Part shown: positions 24,993-32,181 of the stretch, in pieces
How the letters are laid out: the number at the start of each line of letters is the position of its first letter
Numbering within the stretch: the stretch's first letter is position 1
DNA from: Tabrizicola sp.
GTDB taxonomy: Bacteria > Pseudomonadota > Alphaproteobacteria > Rhodobacterales > Rhodobacteraceae
NCBI GenBank assembly: GCA_025458105.1
Contig: JALOTD010000012.1
Span: 39,367 to 103,366 of the forward strand
Reading direction: 5' to 3'
Length of the DNA: 64,000 bases
Notes under the pieces: model-generated
Databases searched by the model: none
Told to the model about the DNA's origin: nothing
What the model saw: only the letters and a program-made list of their open reading frames with translations
Translations under genes and position numbers: made by a program

Positions 24993-25285
24993 CCGAGCGT
25001 CCGATTTCCGAACTGTTTGCCGTGCTGGTGGAATGGGCCACCTCGAAAGGAGCCGAGCGCGTCGATCTTCTCCCTGGCCTATGGACCGGCGAGACGGATG
25101 ACTGGCTGGTCGAGATGAACGGCCAGAAGACCGAGGTCGAGGGCATTCCGCCCTTCACCTTCAAGCTGACGCACAAGGTATTCCTTAGCATCGCCTTGAT
25201 CAGCCCGTTCGACGGTGCCCTGGTCGGGGCCTCTGAGGTTGAGCTGATCGAGCACTTCAAAGCTCAGTGCGAGGTGGCGTCATGA
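24989..25285 (+). CDS. hypothetical early protein
   Basis: 98 aa from the ATG at 24989 (ATGA overlap). Mixed alpha/beta composition (DDWLVEMNGQKTEVEGIPPF); no domain recognised. The coupled start supports it as a gene. Confidence 0.5.
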   Translation: MTERPISELFAVLVEWATSKGAERVDLLPGLWTGETDDWLVEMNGQKTEVEGIPPFTFKLTHKVFLSIALISPFDGALVGASEVELIEHFKAQCEVAS

Positions 25286-25331
25286 GCAGCCTTGTCGGTA
25301 TCATCCTCTCTGCCAGCAGAGGGAATCGGGC

Positions 25332-25643
25332 GTGGATCGGGCAGCATTCAAGGAGCGGCGTCTCGCCCAGCTTCGCACGGGCGGGTTCGCGCTGTGGGTC
25401 TACCGTGCCCACGACCCCATTTCCTGCCCCGAGAGCCACGCGGCATTCGATGGTGTCGTTCTGCCACCAGATCATCCGTTTTGGGAGCGCTGGCGTCCGC
25501 CGCATCGGGGAAGATGTGGCTGCAGCGTTGCCGGTGCGCGACATGAACGGGGCGCGCAGCGGCTCGGCGGCGACCCGGACAAGGCCCTGCCCACCTGGTG
25601 GGAGACCGTTGATCCGAACGATGGCGAGGGCGCGTTCGACTAA
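25332..25643 (+). CDS. stand-alone fragment homologous to the core of head protein F
   Basis: 103 aa with a probable GTG start at 25332 preceded by AGAGGG. Its sequence FALWVYRAHDPISC, VVLPPDHPFWERWRPP, GCSVAGARHERGAQRLGG aligns closely with residues of the gpF-like protein at 35737 (FPLWVYRHGGSVEP, LVLPPDHPFWATHAPP, GCSCYVVGARTFKGAQRLGG). So it is a duplicated internal domain lacking both the N-terminal helices and the C-terminal ADP-ribosyltransferase part. It sits in the early region, away from head genes. It may be a relic or an interference peptide. Confidence 0.7.
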   Translation: MDRAAFKERRLAQLRTGGFALWVYRAHDPISCPESHAAFDGVVLPPDHPFWERWRPPHRGRCGCSVAGARHERGAQRLGGDPDKALPTWWETVDPNDGEGAFD

Positions 25644-25658
25644 CCTTCGGGTGGCGTC

Positions 25659-25940
25659 ATGAGCGCGCCTGAAGTGACCATATTCCTTCAGCTCGTAGAC
25701 CCGGCCACGGGGACCGTGATCGATCTGATCAAGGATCGCCCCGAAGACATGCCCGTGCACGATCGGCTGCGCGCCATCGGCTGCGGGATTGGCGCGGCGA
25801 TGACAATCCACTCTGCGCTCGATCTCCACGAGGCGATCACCTGCTGGACGCCGCTGATGGAGGGCATTCAGGAGGGTTTCCGACTGGTTTCTACTGCCGC
25901 CGCTGAGCGGGAGGCGTCGGGCAAGGGGGCGGTGCAATGA
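25659..25940 (+). CDS. hypothetical early protein
   Basis: 93 aa (MSAPEVTIFLQLVDPATG). Includes a hydrophobic stretch near residues 40-55 but no clear membrane helix or motif. Overlaps the next gene by four bases. Confidence 0.45.
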   Translation: MSAPEVTIFLQLVDPATGTVIDLIKDRPEDMPVHDRLRAIGCGIGAAMTIHSALDLHEAITCWTPLMEGIQEGFRLVSTAAAEREASGKGAVQ

Positions 25941-26266
25941 ACGGCCCTGTGGATTGGCGGCCAGCGTCGGAGGCAATCTGCCGTGAGGCCTATCGGCACC
26001 TCTTGGTACACAACCTAGCATTCTACCGCCTGCTGCCCGAGCTCGATCTGTTCAGCTACATCGAAACCTCCGAAAGCCATGCGATCTATGCGTACGCTGG
26101 CGACTGGCGATGGTTTATTGCGGCCTGGACCTACCCTGGCCGTGAGGTCCGACACCAGTTCCAGCTCTTCGTTTGGCCCCCAGAAGGTGAAGATGGCCTG
26201 ACCATCGCAAAGGGGCAGTTCTTTTGTCCCCTAGTGCCGATCCCAGTGGTCGGTGAACTGCCATGA
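25937..26266 (+). CDS. hypothetical early protein rich in aromatic residues
   Basis: 109 aa with unusually many Trp and Tyr (AIYAYAGDWRWFIAAWTYPG). No family recognised. ATGA overlaps at both ends tie it to the GemA transcript. Confidence 0.5.
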   Translation: MNGPVDWRPASEAICREAYRHLLVHNLAFYRLLPELDLFSYIETSESHAIYAYAGDWRWFIAAWTYPGREVRHQFQLFVWPPEGEDGLTIAKGQFFCPLVPIPVVGELP

Positions 26267-26700
26267 CCCGCGCCCTGCAGAAACTTGTCCATGTCGGCTG
26301 CCGCGAGCTGGGGATCGACGGGGAGACCCGGCGCGATCTGCAGCTGGTTGTCACCGGCAAGGAGTCCATGCATGACATGGACGAGGGCGACCTGAACAAG
26401 CTGGTCACCGCTCTGAAGGAGCGCGGGTTCAATCCCCATGCGGGCAAGGCCCGGGCCAAGCGCCCGGCGGCGAAGCGGGCTGACGTCCGGTTCGCCCATG
26501 TCCTGTGGGGCAAGCTGCACAAGGCCGGGGCCGTCACCCAGGGCGGGGCCAAGGGGCTGAATGCCTTCATCCGCGCGCGGTTCGAGAAGGCCTGGGGCGC
26601 GGCCGTCTTCGACATCGACGCCATGCAGGACCATCGCCAGATCGCCACGGTGATCGAGGCGCTGAAGGGCATGTGTGCGCGGGCGGGGATCGAGCTGTGA
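26263..26700 (+). CDS. gemA: GemA-like regulatory protein (Mu gp16, DUF1018)
   Basis: 145 aa. LQKLVHVGCRELGIDGETRRDLQLVVTGKESMHDMDEGDLNKLV is the N-terminal DUF1018 signature, and the C-terminal half (RFAHVLWGKLHKAGAV, then LNAFIRARFEK) is also conserved in Mu GemA. In Mu, GemA modulates host gene expression and DNA supercoiling. Its position before a Mor-like activator matches the Mu map. Confidence 0.9.
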   Translation: MTRALQKLVHVGCRELGIDGETRRDLQLVVTGKESMHDMDEGDLNKLVTALKERGFNPHAGKARAKRPAAKRADVRFAHVLWGKLHKAGAVTQGGAKGLNAFIRARFEKAWGAAVFDIDAMQDHRQIATVIEALKGMCARAGIEL

Positions 26701-26963
26701 AAAAGCCCATCGCCTATGTGACCGACCACGCTGTTCTGCGCCACCTGGAGAGGGTGCAAGGTATCGATATCGAGAGCGTGCGGCGTGAGCTGGGCCTTAA
26801 GGTCGACGCGGCGATCGAGGCCGGGGCGGCTGCAACAGTGGCCGACGGGATCCGCTATGTCCTGGTCGAGGACCGTCTGGTCAGCTGCATTCCGGTCAAG
26901 TCCATCCCCCAGCGCAATGGCCGCAAGCGCCGCCGCCGGATCCGCGAGGAGGACGAGGAATGA
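26697..26963 (+). CDS. small basic phage protein
   Basis: 88 aa from the GTG at 26697 (GTGA overlap). AYVTDHAVLRHLERVQGIDIESVRREL followed by a basic tail (NGRKRRRRIREEDEE). Similar short proteins are seen in Rhodobacterales phages; function unknown, nucleic-acid binding plausible from the tail. Confidence 0.55.
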   Translation: MKKPIAYVTDHAVLRHLERVQGIDIESVRRELGLKVDAAIEAGAAATVADGIRYVLVEDRLVSCIPVKSIPQRNGRKRRRRIREEDEE

Positions 26964-27643
26964 GCCAGAACCGTTCCTCGGCCGTGATGCAGCAGCGGGC
27001 CGAGCCACATGACAGCCTTGACGATTTCCCGACGCCGCCCTGGGCCACGCGGGCTCTTATGGACTATTTGATGCCGTCCTTCGGGCCGTTCTTGGACAAG
27101 TCGGTCCGCGAGCCAGCCTCGAACCGTGGGCACATGGTCCGGCCGCTGCGCGAGTTCTTCGGGCGTGTCGAAGCAAGCGATGTCCACGACTATGGCGCGG
27201 GCTTCCCCGTCGAGGACTACCTCTTCGGCCCGCCGCCAGCGCGCACCGACTGGACGATCACGAACCCGCCCTTCCGGCTGGCTGAGCAGTTCATCCGGCG
27301 CGGGCTGGAGTGCAGCGACCATGTCGCCGTGATCGTCCGCCTTGCGTTCCTTGAAAGTATGAGCAGGCATCGCGACCTGTTCGCGGTCCACCGGCCGAGC
27401 CTGATCCTGCAGTTCACCGAACGGGTCGTTATGCACAAGGGCAAGCTGGTCAACCCGCAGGTGGCAGTCGAGACCTGGTCCGAGAAGGAACAGGCTTTCG
27501 TCGTACGCAAGCCGTCCAGTGCCACGGCCTATTGCTGGGTGGTCTGGACGAAGTGGTCGAGCGGGACGTTCACCAGCTTTGACTGGATCGCCCCGTGCAG
27601 CCTGCGCTTGACCCGGCCGGGCGACTACGAGGCCGCGTCATGA
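26960..27643 (+). CDS. adenine-specific DNA methyltransferase-like protein
   Basis: 227 aa. The catalytic motif TNPPF (around residue 97) is the N/D-P-P-Y/F motif of amino-methyltransferases. The SAM-binding part is probably REPASNRGHMVRPLREFFG with ASDVHDYG. The class resembles phage MT-A70/Dam-type enzymes without a specificity domain. Phage methylases usually protect DNA from restriction. A second, D12-type methylase is encoded at the right end of the prophage. Confidence 0.75.
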   Translation: MSQNRSSAVMQQRAEPHDSLDDFPTPPWATRALMDYLMPSFGPFLDKSVREPASNRGHMVRPLREFFGRVEASDVHDYGAGFPVEDYLFGPPPARTDWTITNPPFRLAEQFIRRGLECSDHVAVIVRLAFLESMSRHRDLFAVHRPSLILQFTERVVMHKGKLVNPQVAVETWSEKEQAFVVRKPSSATAYCWVVWTKWSSGTFTSFDWIAPCSLRLTRPGDYEAAS

Positions 27644-27891
27644 TCCGCTGGCAGGGCGAGGACCCCAATCGCCTGCACGCGCAGGAGATGGCGCTGCTGG
27701 CACTGTGCGACCGGATGACGGTGCTGGAGCAGGCGCTGACCATCGAGATCGAAACGCGGAACCAGCTGACCCTGGAGCAGGCCCGACGCCTGGCCAAGCA
27801 GCACGACACGATCCTGGAGCAGCGGGAGGCGATCCTTCGCCTGGAGGACCAGGTGCGTCGGCTGGATGCCACGGTCAGGAGCCTCGGATGA
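27640..27891 (+). CDS. small coiled-coil protein
   Basis: 83 aa from the ATG at 27640 (ATGA overlap). From residue 25 on it is a continuous heptad-rich helix (VLEQALTIEIETRNQLTLEQ). Probably dimeric; no function known. Confidence 0.55.
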   Translation: MIRWQGEDPNRLHAQEMALLALCDRMTVLEQALTIEIETRNQLTLEQARRLAKQHDTILEQREAILRLEDQVRRLDATVRSLG

Positions 27892-28256
27892 CCGACCTGC
27901 CGCGCCCGCCCGCCCAGATCGAGCCCTTCGTCCGCGTCCTGGGCGTGGACGACACGATCAAGTTCCTGGAGGAATTCGGGGGCGTCGAGATCTACATCGC
28001 CCGCAACCCGACGGCGCGGTCGCGGATCGTCAAGGTCCTGGGGCGCGAAAAGGCCGAAGCGCTGGCCCGGCTGGCCGAGGGCGGCGAGTGGCCCGCCCGG
28101 ATTCCGCTGGTCAAACCCTGGGTCGCGGCTGTCCTGAAAGCAAAGGGCTTGCCCGTTTCCGATATCGCCCGCATTCTGCGCACGACGGACGTGACGGTTC
28201 GGAAGTATCTGAACCCGGCCCCCGAGGCCGATCCGCGCCAGCCGCGGTTGTTCTGA
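27888..28256 (+). CDS. Mor/C-family-like middle/late activator
   Basis: 122 aa from the ATG at 27888. FLEEFGGVEIYIARNPTARSRIV resembles the dimerisation part of Mor (GG-x-x-IYIP), and LPVSDIARILRTTDVTVRKYL is an HTH at the position of the Mor DNA-binding domain. It is the last gene before a hairpin with a T run and the lysis genes, exactly where Mu places mor. Mor activates the middle promoter in Mu. Similarity is at the pattern level, so the family call needs a profile search. Confidence 0.6.
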   Translation: MTDLPRPPAQIEPFVRVLGVDDTIKFLEEFGGVEIYIARNPTARSRIVKVLGREKAEALARLAEGGEWPARIPLVKPWVAAVLKAKGLPVSDIARILRTTDVTVRKYLNPAPEADPRQPRLF

Positions 28257-28335
28257 TCCCCTGACCGGCCCTCGCACGGCTCGTGCGTTCGGCCGGGGAT
28301 CAGTCCACTGGATTGCTCCTTCCTCCGGCCTCACC

Positions 28336-28360
28336 CCCGCAAGCCCTTGTGGGTGATTTT
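28336..28360 (+). terminator. intrinsic terminator-like hairpin, copy 1
   Basis: CCCGCAA and TTGTGGG (one G-T pair) form a 7-bp stem around GCCC, followed by TGATTTT. The 20-nt core (28336-28355) occurs again unchanged at 38046-38065. It lies between the Mor-like gene and the lysis operon and would separate early from late transcripts. Confidence 0.65.
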
Positions 28361-28426
28361 CCCAGAAGCCGCAGGGCATCTTGGGCGGGCAATCGCCGGT
28401 TGATCCGGCCTTTCCCGGAGAGACCG

Positions 28427-29338
28427 ATGCAGACCAGCGCCAAAGGCAGGGCCGACCTGAAGCTGCACGAAGGCGAGGTCCTGAAGGCCTACCGCGATCC
28501 CGTGGGCATCCTGACCATCGGTGTCGGTCTGACCAGCGCCTCGGGCGTGATCAAGGTCCGCCCTGGCATGGTGATCACGGCTGAGGAATCGGACCGGCTG
28601 CTGACCCTGGCCTTGCGGCGGAACTATGAGCCGCGCGTGGCCAAGGTGATGCCGAAGGCCAAGCAGCACGAGTTCGACGGCGCTGTCGGCTTTGATTTCA
28701 ACACCGGCGCAATCCACCGGGCAAGCTGGGTCAAGGCCTGGATGCTGCAGAACTGGGTTCAGGTCGAGGCCAAGCTGAAGCTTTGGAATAAGGGTGGCGG
28801 CAAGGTGCTGCCCGGCCTCGTCCGCCGCCGTGAGGCCGAGTATCAGCTGATCCGGTTCGGGCGCTATGAGAGCGACAAGGGCATCAAGCAGTTGGCGAAC
28901 CCCGGTGCTGCGAAGATCGCACTGCCGTTGACCCCTGAAGAGCTGGTGAACGTCATCGATGGCTTTGAGCGCCTGGGCTTTCGTCTTGGCGCGTCAGAGG
29001 TTCTGCTGTCCGAGAAGGTCGTCCGCGCGTTCCAGAAGAAGTACGACCTGACGGTAGACGGCATCCTGGGGCGCGCCACCCTGTCCACCCTGCAGCGCGC
29101 CCTGGATGCGCGGGGCAAGGCCAAGCCCACCGCTGCAGTCGGCGCGGCCTCGGGCGGGGTCAGCGTGGCTGATCCAGCCGACATTCCGGGCCTGGAGGCG
29201 ATGCCCTGGCTGACCGAGGCAGTCTTTGCCGGTGCCGCCCTTTACGCCCTGTGGCTGGCCTGGCGCTACCGCGACCAGATCGCCGCTGCCGTCCAATCCC
29301 CCCTGCCGCGTGTCGCGGCCTTCCTGCGGAGCTTCTGA
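28427..29338 (+). CDS. endolysin: GH24 lysozyme, peptidoglycan-binding domain and C-terminal membrane helix
   Basis: 303 aa from the ATG at 28427 (CCCGGAGAG upstream). The N-terminal domain carries the T4-type catalytic pattern HEGEVLKAYRDPVGILTIGVG, giving Glu, Asp and Thr in the right spacing. Residues 165-225 form a PG-binding-1 domain (FQKKYDLTVDGILGRATLSTLQ). A hydrophobic helix follows near residue 265 (AVFAGAALYALWLAW). The protein digests murein at lysis. A C-terminal anchor is less common and may hold the enzyme at the membrane until the holin fires. Confidence 0.9.
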   Translation: MQTSAKGRADLKLHEGEVLKAYRDPVGILTIGVGLTSASGVIKVRPGMVITAEESDRLLTLALRRNYEPRVAKVMPKAKQHEFDGAVGFDFNTGAIHRASWVKAWMLQNWVQVEAKLKLWNKGGGKVLPGLVRRREAEYQLIRFGRYESDKGIKQLANPGAAKIALPLTPEELVNVIDGFERLGFRLGASEVLLSEKVVRAFQKKYDLTVDGILGRATLSTLQRALDARGKAKPTAAVGAASGGVSVADPADIPGLEAMPWLTEAVFAGAALYALWLAWRYRDQIAAAVQSPLPRVAAFLRSF

Positions 29339-29670
29339 TGAGAGCCCTTTCAAACCTTCTCCGGTCCGGCTTCTGGCTTGCGGTCTGCCTGGTCGTTCTG
29401 GTCCGGAGCCTTGGTCTGGCTTCGGAACCCGCTTATGCACAGTCCGCACAGTGCGGCGGCTACGTCGACGTGCTTTCGGACCTGTCCGAGGCCTATCACG
29501 AGCAGATCGTCTGGGTCGGCGACCGCGGTGAAGCCGGTCAACTGGTGATCACGGCAAAGGCGGATGGGTCGACCTGGACGGCCATGCTGGTCCGGGGGGG
29601 GGGTGGCGTGCCTCGTCTCGGCCGGAACGGGCTGGAAAGCGACCGCTGCCGGGGAGGAGACCTGACATGA
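29338..29670 (+). CDS. secreted lysis-region protein with a frame-changing run of ten G
   Basis: 110 aa as read. It starts with a signal peptide (MRALSNLLRSGFWLAVCLVV, cleavage after AYAQ), then a small domain (CGGYVDVLSDLSEAYHEQ). At 29594-29603 there are ten consecutive G. In the current frame the end is GVPRLGRNGLESDRC. One G fewer gives VACLVSAGTGWKATAAGEET and a stop at 29665, which resembles the conserved ending (CLxxxGxxW) of this family in Rhodobacterales. So the C-terminus is frameshifted by slippage, phase variation or a sequencing error. A spanin-like or lysis-control role is possible from position only. Confidence 0.65.
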   Translation: MRALSNLLRSGFWLAVCLVVLVRSLGLASEPAYAQSAQCGGYVDVLSDLSEAYHEQIVWVGDRGEAGQLVITAKADGSTWTAMLVRGGGGVPRLGRNGLESDRCRGGDLT

Positions 29671-30179
29671 GCGCCCTTGTCGCACTCGCCCTGCAAGCGG
29701 GCTTTCCAATCATCCGGTCGGTCCTGGAGGGCAAGCTGGGGGGCAAGAACGGCGGTCTCGTAGCCGATGTCCTGGGGGCGGTCGCAGGCCGCGCCGGTGT
29801 GCAGCCGGAGGCCCTGGAAGGCCTTGCCGTGGACAGCCCAGGCAAGGTGATCGAGGCCATGCGCCAGGTCGAGCCGATGACGCCGGAACTGGTCGCCCTC
29901 TATGCCAAGGGCCTGGAACACCAGAACGCGCTTCTGATGGCCGAGCAGGAAGAGGGCGGCTGGAAGGCAGCGTGGCGTCCGCTGGGCATGTACTTCGTCA
30001 TGGTGCTGTGGGCCTGGCAGGTGGTGATCCTGCACGTCTGCAACGCCATCTGGAAGATCGCCCTTCCGCCGATGCCCTATGACCAGCTGGTGACCTTCAC
30101 CGGCCTTTACATGGGCCTTTACATGGGTGGGCACACCCTGAAGGACATGGCCGCGAAGTGGGTGGGGGCGAAGAAGTGA
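29667..30179 (+). CDS. holin-like protein (GTA-type three-helix holin family)
   Basis: 170 aa. The N-terminal third is soluble and glycine-rich. The C-terminal half contains membrane helices around WRPLGMYFVMVLWAWQVVILHV and LVTFTGLYMGLYMGGHTLKDM, the arrangement of the 3-TM holins first named in gene transfer agents. It follows the endolysin and secreted lysis gene. The resemblance to GTA holins does not make this element a GTA. Confidence 0.75.
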   Translation: MSALVALALQAGFPIIRSVLEGKLGGKNGGLVADVLGAVAGRAGVQPEALEGLAVDSPGKVIEAMRQVEPMTPELVALYAKGLEHQNALLMAEQEEGGWKAAWRPLGMYFVMVLWAWQVVILHVCNAIWKIALPPMPYDQLVTFTGLYMGLYMGGHTLKDMAAKWVGAKK

Positions 30180-30520
30180 CGCCAGCCGACACCTCTGTCG
30201 CCACCCTTCTCATGTGGTTTGCTGGCCTGGGCAGCGTTCTCAGCGTCCTCACCGTCCTGTGGACCATCTTCTCTGGCCCCGCCAAGAAGAACGCGGCTGT
30301 GATTGATGCGGTGAAGGGGGAGCTCGCGCAGCTGAGCGCCGCCCATGCCCGGCTGCGCGACCGGGTCGACGGGCTGCCCAACGCCGACATGATGCACCGT
30401 CTGGAGCTGTCGCTGGCCCGGATGGAGGGCCACATCGACCGCCTAGACGAGCGGCTGAAGCCCGTCGCGGCCATCAGCGAGCGGATGCAGGAACTTCTGA
30501 TCGAGCAAGGCCGGAAATGA
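30176..30520 (+). CDS. DUF2730 family phage protein
   Basis: 114 aa with a GTG start at 30176 (GTGA overlap). One N-terminal helix (LLMWFAGLGSVLSVLTVLWTIF) is followed by a long coiled coil (VKGELAQLSAAHARLRDRVD). This is the layout of DUF2730 proteins located between lysis and terminase genes of Mu-like phages. A spanin-related function has been suspected for this position but is not established. Confidence 0.75.
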   Translation: MTPADTSVATLLMWFAGLGSVLSVLTVLWTIFSGPAKKNAAVIDAVKGELAQLSAAHARLRDRVDGLPNADMMHRLELSLARMEGHIDRLDERLKPVAAISERMQELLIEQGRK

Positions 30521-30822
30521 CGAAGGACATGGACACACTGATCCGCGAAGACGCCCGCCTGATCATTCTGAAGGCGCTGGCCGGTCAGGTCGATGAGCGG
30601 CTGCACTCCGGCTATCTGGTCGACGAGCTGGCGCGATTCGGCATCGACCGCCCGCGCGAGTGGATCCACGGCGAGCTGGACTGGCTGGCCGAAATGGGCG
30701 CGGTCACGCTGATCAAGCCGGGCAGCGTCGTCGTCGCCACGCTGACCGAGAAGGGCCACCGCCACCTGCGCCGCGCCATCGTGATCGAGGGCGTCAAGCG
30801 CCCCTCGCGTCCGGGGGAGTGA
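30517..30822 (+). CDS. winged-helix protein (Mu gp26-region, VpaChn25_0724-like)
   Basis: 101 aa. DARLIILKALAGQVDERLHSGYLVDELARFGIDRPREWIHGELDWLAEMGAV is a winged-helix core with a recognition helix, ending in VATLTEKGHRHLRRA. It fits the small ArsR-like proteins encoded just before the small terminase in Mu-like phages. Probably a regulator or packaging accessory. Confidence 0.75.
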   Translation: MTKDMDTLIREDARLIILKALAGQVDERLHSGYLVDELARFGIDRPREWIHGELDWLAEMGAVTLIKPGSVVVATLTEKGHRHLRRAIVIEGVKRPSRPGE

Positions 30823-30825
30823 GCC

Positions 30826-31410
30826 ATGGCCACCGGGCGCGGGCGGCTCTCCTCTTTCGACCTTCTGCCGCCAGAGGCCGAGGGCATCGTCGCTTGGGCG
30901 GCAATGGAGCTTGCATCGCGTGAGCGGACCCAGACCGAGATCTACGCGGACTTCGTGAGCCAGTGCCAGGCGCTGATGGCCGAGCATCGCGGCGAGCTGG
31001 AGTTCAAGATCCCGGCGTTCTCTAGCTTCAACCGCTACTCGATCCGGCAGGCCCGCCTGAGCCGCCGCCTGGAAGAGACGCGCGAGATCGTCGCCGTCCT
31101 GGCCCAGAAGCACGACGCGCAGTCATCCGACGACCTGACGGTCATCACCGGCGAGATGATCAAGTCGGTCGTCCTGCACATGCTGGGCGACGGCAGCGAG
31201 GGCATCCAGCCCAAGGCGCTGAAGGAACTGGCCGAGGCCTTCAAGCACGCCCAGAGCGCGCAGAACCTGTCCTCGACCCGGCGGAGCAAAGAGACCGCCC
31301 AGCTGCAAGAGAAGCTGGGCGCGGCGGTGGAGGCCGTGGCGAAGGCCAAGGGCCTGACCGCCGAGACGGCCGAGCAGATCAAGGCTGAAATTCTGGGGGT
31401 GACGAAGTGA
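30826..31410 (+). CDS. small terminase-like subunit (Mu gp27, DUF3486)
   Basis: 194 aa. The start GRGRLSSFDLLPPEAEGIVAWA and the middle FKIPAFSSFNRYSIRQARL are typical of DUF3486 proteins, which act as the DNA-recognising small terminase in Mu-like phages. The C-terminal half is helical and charged. It lies two small-gene steps upstream of the large terminase. Confidence 0.88.
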   Translation: MATGRGRLSSFDLLPPEAEGIVAWAAMELASRERTQTEIYADFVSQCQALMAEHRGELEFKIPAFSSFNRYSIRQARLSRRLEETREIVAVLAQKHDAQSSDDLTVITGEMIKSVVLHMLGDGSEGIQPKALKELAEAFKHAQSAQNLSSTRRSKETAQLQEKLGAAVEAVAKAKGLTAETAEQIKAEILGVTK

Positions 31411-31661
31411 GCGATCCGAAACACGACGGCCTGCCGGTCGCAGGCTACAAGCCGCAAAGCACCGAGGCCGTGGAACTGGTCAACGCCAACAAGGTCGTCG
31501 AGGAGATCGTTCTGCGCAACCTCGATGACCTGGCCGAGATGCCCGGCGTCGACAAGCGCTGGCTGGCCATCGGGCGGACCCAGATCGAGCAGGGCTTCAT
31601 GGCCGTGAACCGGTCGATCTTCAAGCCGGGCCGAGTGCAGCTGTCTGACGAAGTGCCGTGA
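31407..31661 (+). CDS. Acb2/Tad1-like hairpin protein, candidate anti-CBASS cyclic-nucleotide sponge
   Basis: 84 aa, the length of Acb2. The core VNANKVVEEIVLRNLDD, then VDKRWLAIGRTQIEQGFM and NRSIFKPGRVQL, is the pattern I associate with the Acb2/Tad1 hairpin family. Acb2 oligomers bind cyclic di- and trinucleotides and so block CBASS and related defences; that is known for Pseudomonas phage proteins of this family. The gene sits between the small and large terminase genes, where Acb2 genes are known in B3/D3112-like Mu phages. Ligand specificity cannot be told from sequence. Confidence 0.75.
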   Translation: MSDPKHDGLPVAGYKPQSTEAVELVNANKVVEEIVLRNLDDLAEMPGVDKRWLAIGRTQIEQGFMAVNRSIFKPGRVQLSDEVP

Positions 31662-31921
31662 TGCTGACGGTCGAGGTCAAGCTGAACGGTCGGCTGATCG
31701 GCTTCGCGAAGCTGGTCAATCAGAGCGCGGACCTGCCGGAGATCTCCGACTACTCGCTGGAGTGGTCCGAGGCGGGCGGCGACTTCCTGCTGGAAGGCAA
31801 GGCTGCTGGCCGAACGATGATCACCGGCCACCACCGCAAGTCCGGTGCCTGGGCGCTGGTGGCGCGGGCAGCCGCAGCGATCCTTGGCCAGAAGGTGGAC
31901 GCGATGGAGGGCAAGCGGTGA
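31658..31921 (+). CDS. hypothetical protein between terminase genes
   Basis: 87 aa from the GTG at 31658, or 86 from the ATG at 31661. Strand-rich start (LTVEVKLNGRLIGFAKLVN) and a compact helix at the end. No family recognised. It sits immediately after the Acb2-like gene in the same small-gene cassette, so a host-interaction function is worth considering. Confidence 0.5.
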   Translation: MMLTVEVKLNGRLIGFAKLVNQSADLPEISDYSLEWSEAGGDFLLEGKAAGRTMITGHHRKSGAWALVARAAAAILGQKVDAMEGKR

Positions 31922-32181
31922 TCATCGGCGGCCCCTGCCTGTCCAGGACGGAATCAGACCTGCTTTATTGGCAGGGCCGATTGCATGCCGCGCTGTTTCG
32001 GCGCGATGAACTGCGCGATGCCGCAAAGGGCGAGGGTCTCTTTGCCAGGCACATGCCCGGGTCGGCAACACGAAAACTGCGGTCGGCAGAACGCGAATGC
32101 ACCGAAGCCGCGCGAGACCTTCTGCGCGCCACGAGACAGGAAGCCGAGGCCCAAGTTCGCGCCTTGGAGGCCTTGAAGTGA
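31918..32181 (+). CDS. small helical protein before the large terminase
   Basis: 87 aa from the GTG at 31918 (GTGA overlap). The C-terminal half is a charged helix (ATRKLRSAERECTEAARD). No family recognised. It is translationally coupled to both neighbours. Confidence 0.5.
   Translation: MIIGGPCLSRTESDLLYWQGRLHAALFRRDELRDAAKGEGLFARHMPGSATRKLRSAERECTEAARDLLRATRQEAEAQVRALEALK

Noticed and set aside
28262..28310. Inverted repeat with CCGGCC/GGCCGG after the Mor-like gene as the main terminator
   Set aside because: The pairing is interrupted and no T run follows. The hairpin at 28336-28360 is the better candidate.
29667..30179. Gene transfer agent signature
   Set aside because: The holin family is shared with GTAs, but the element has a DDE transposase, MuB and Mu-type head genes, so it is a transposable phage.
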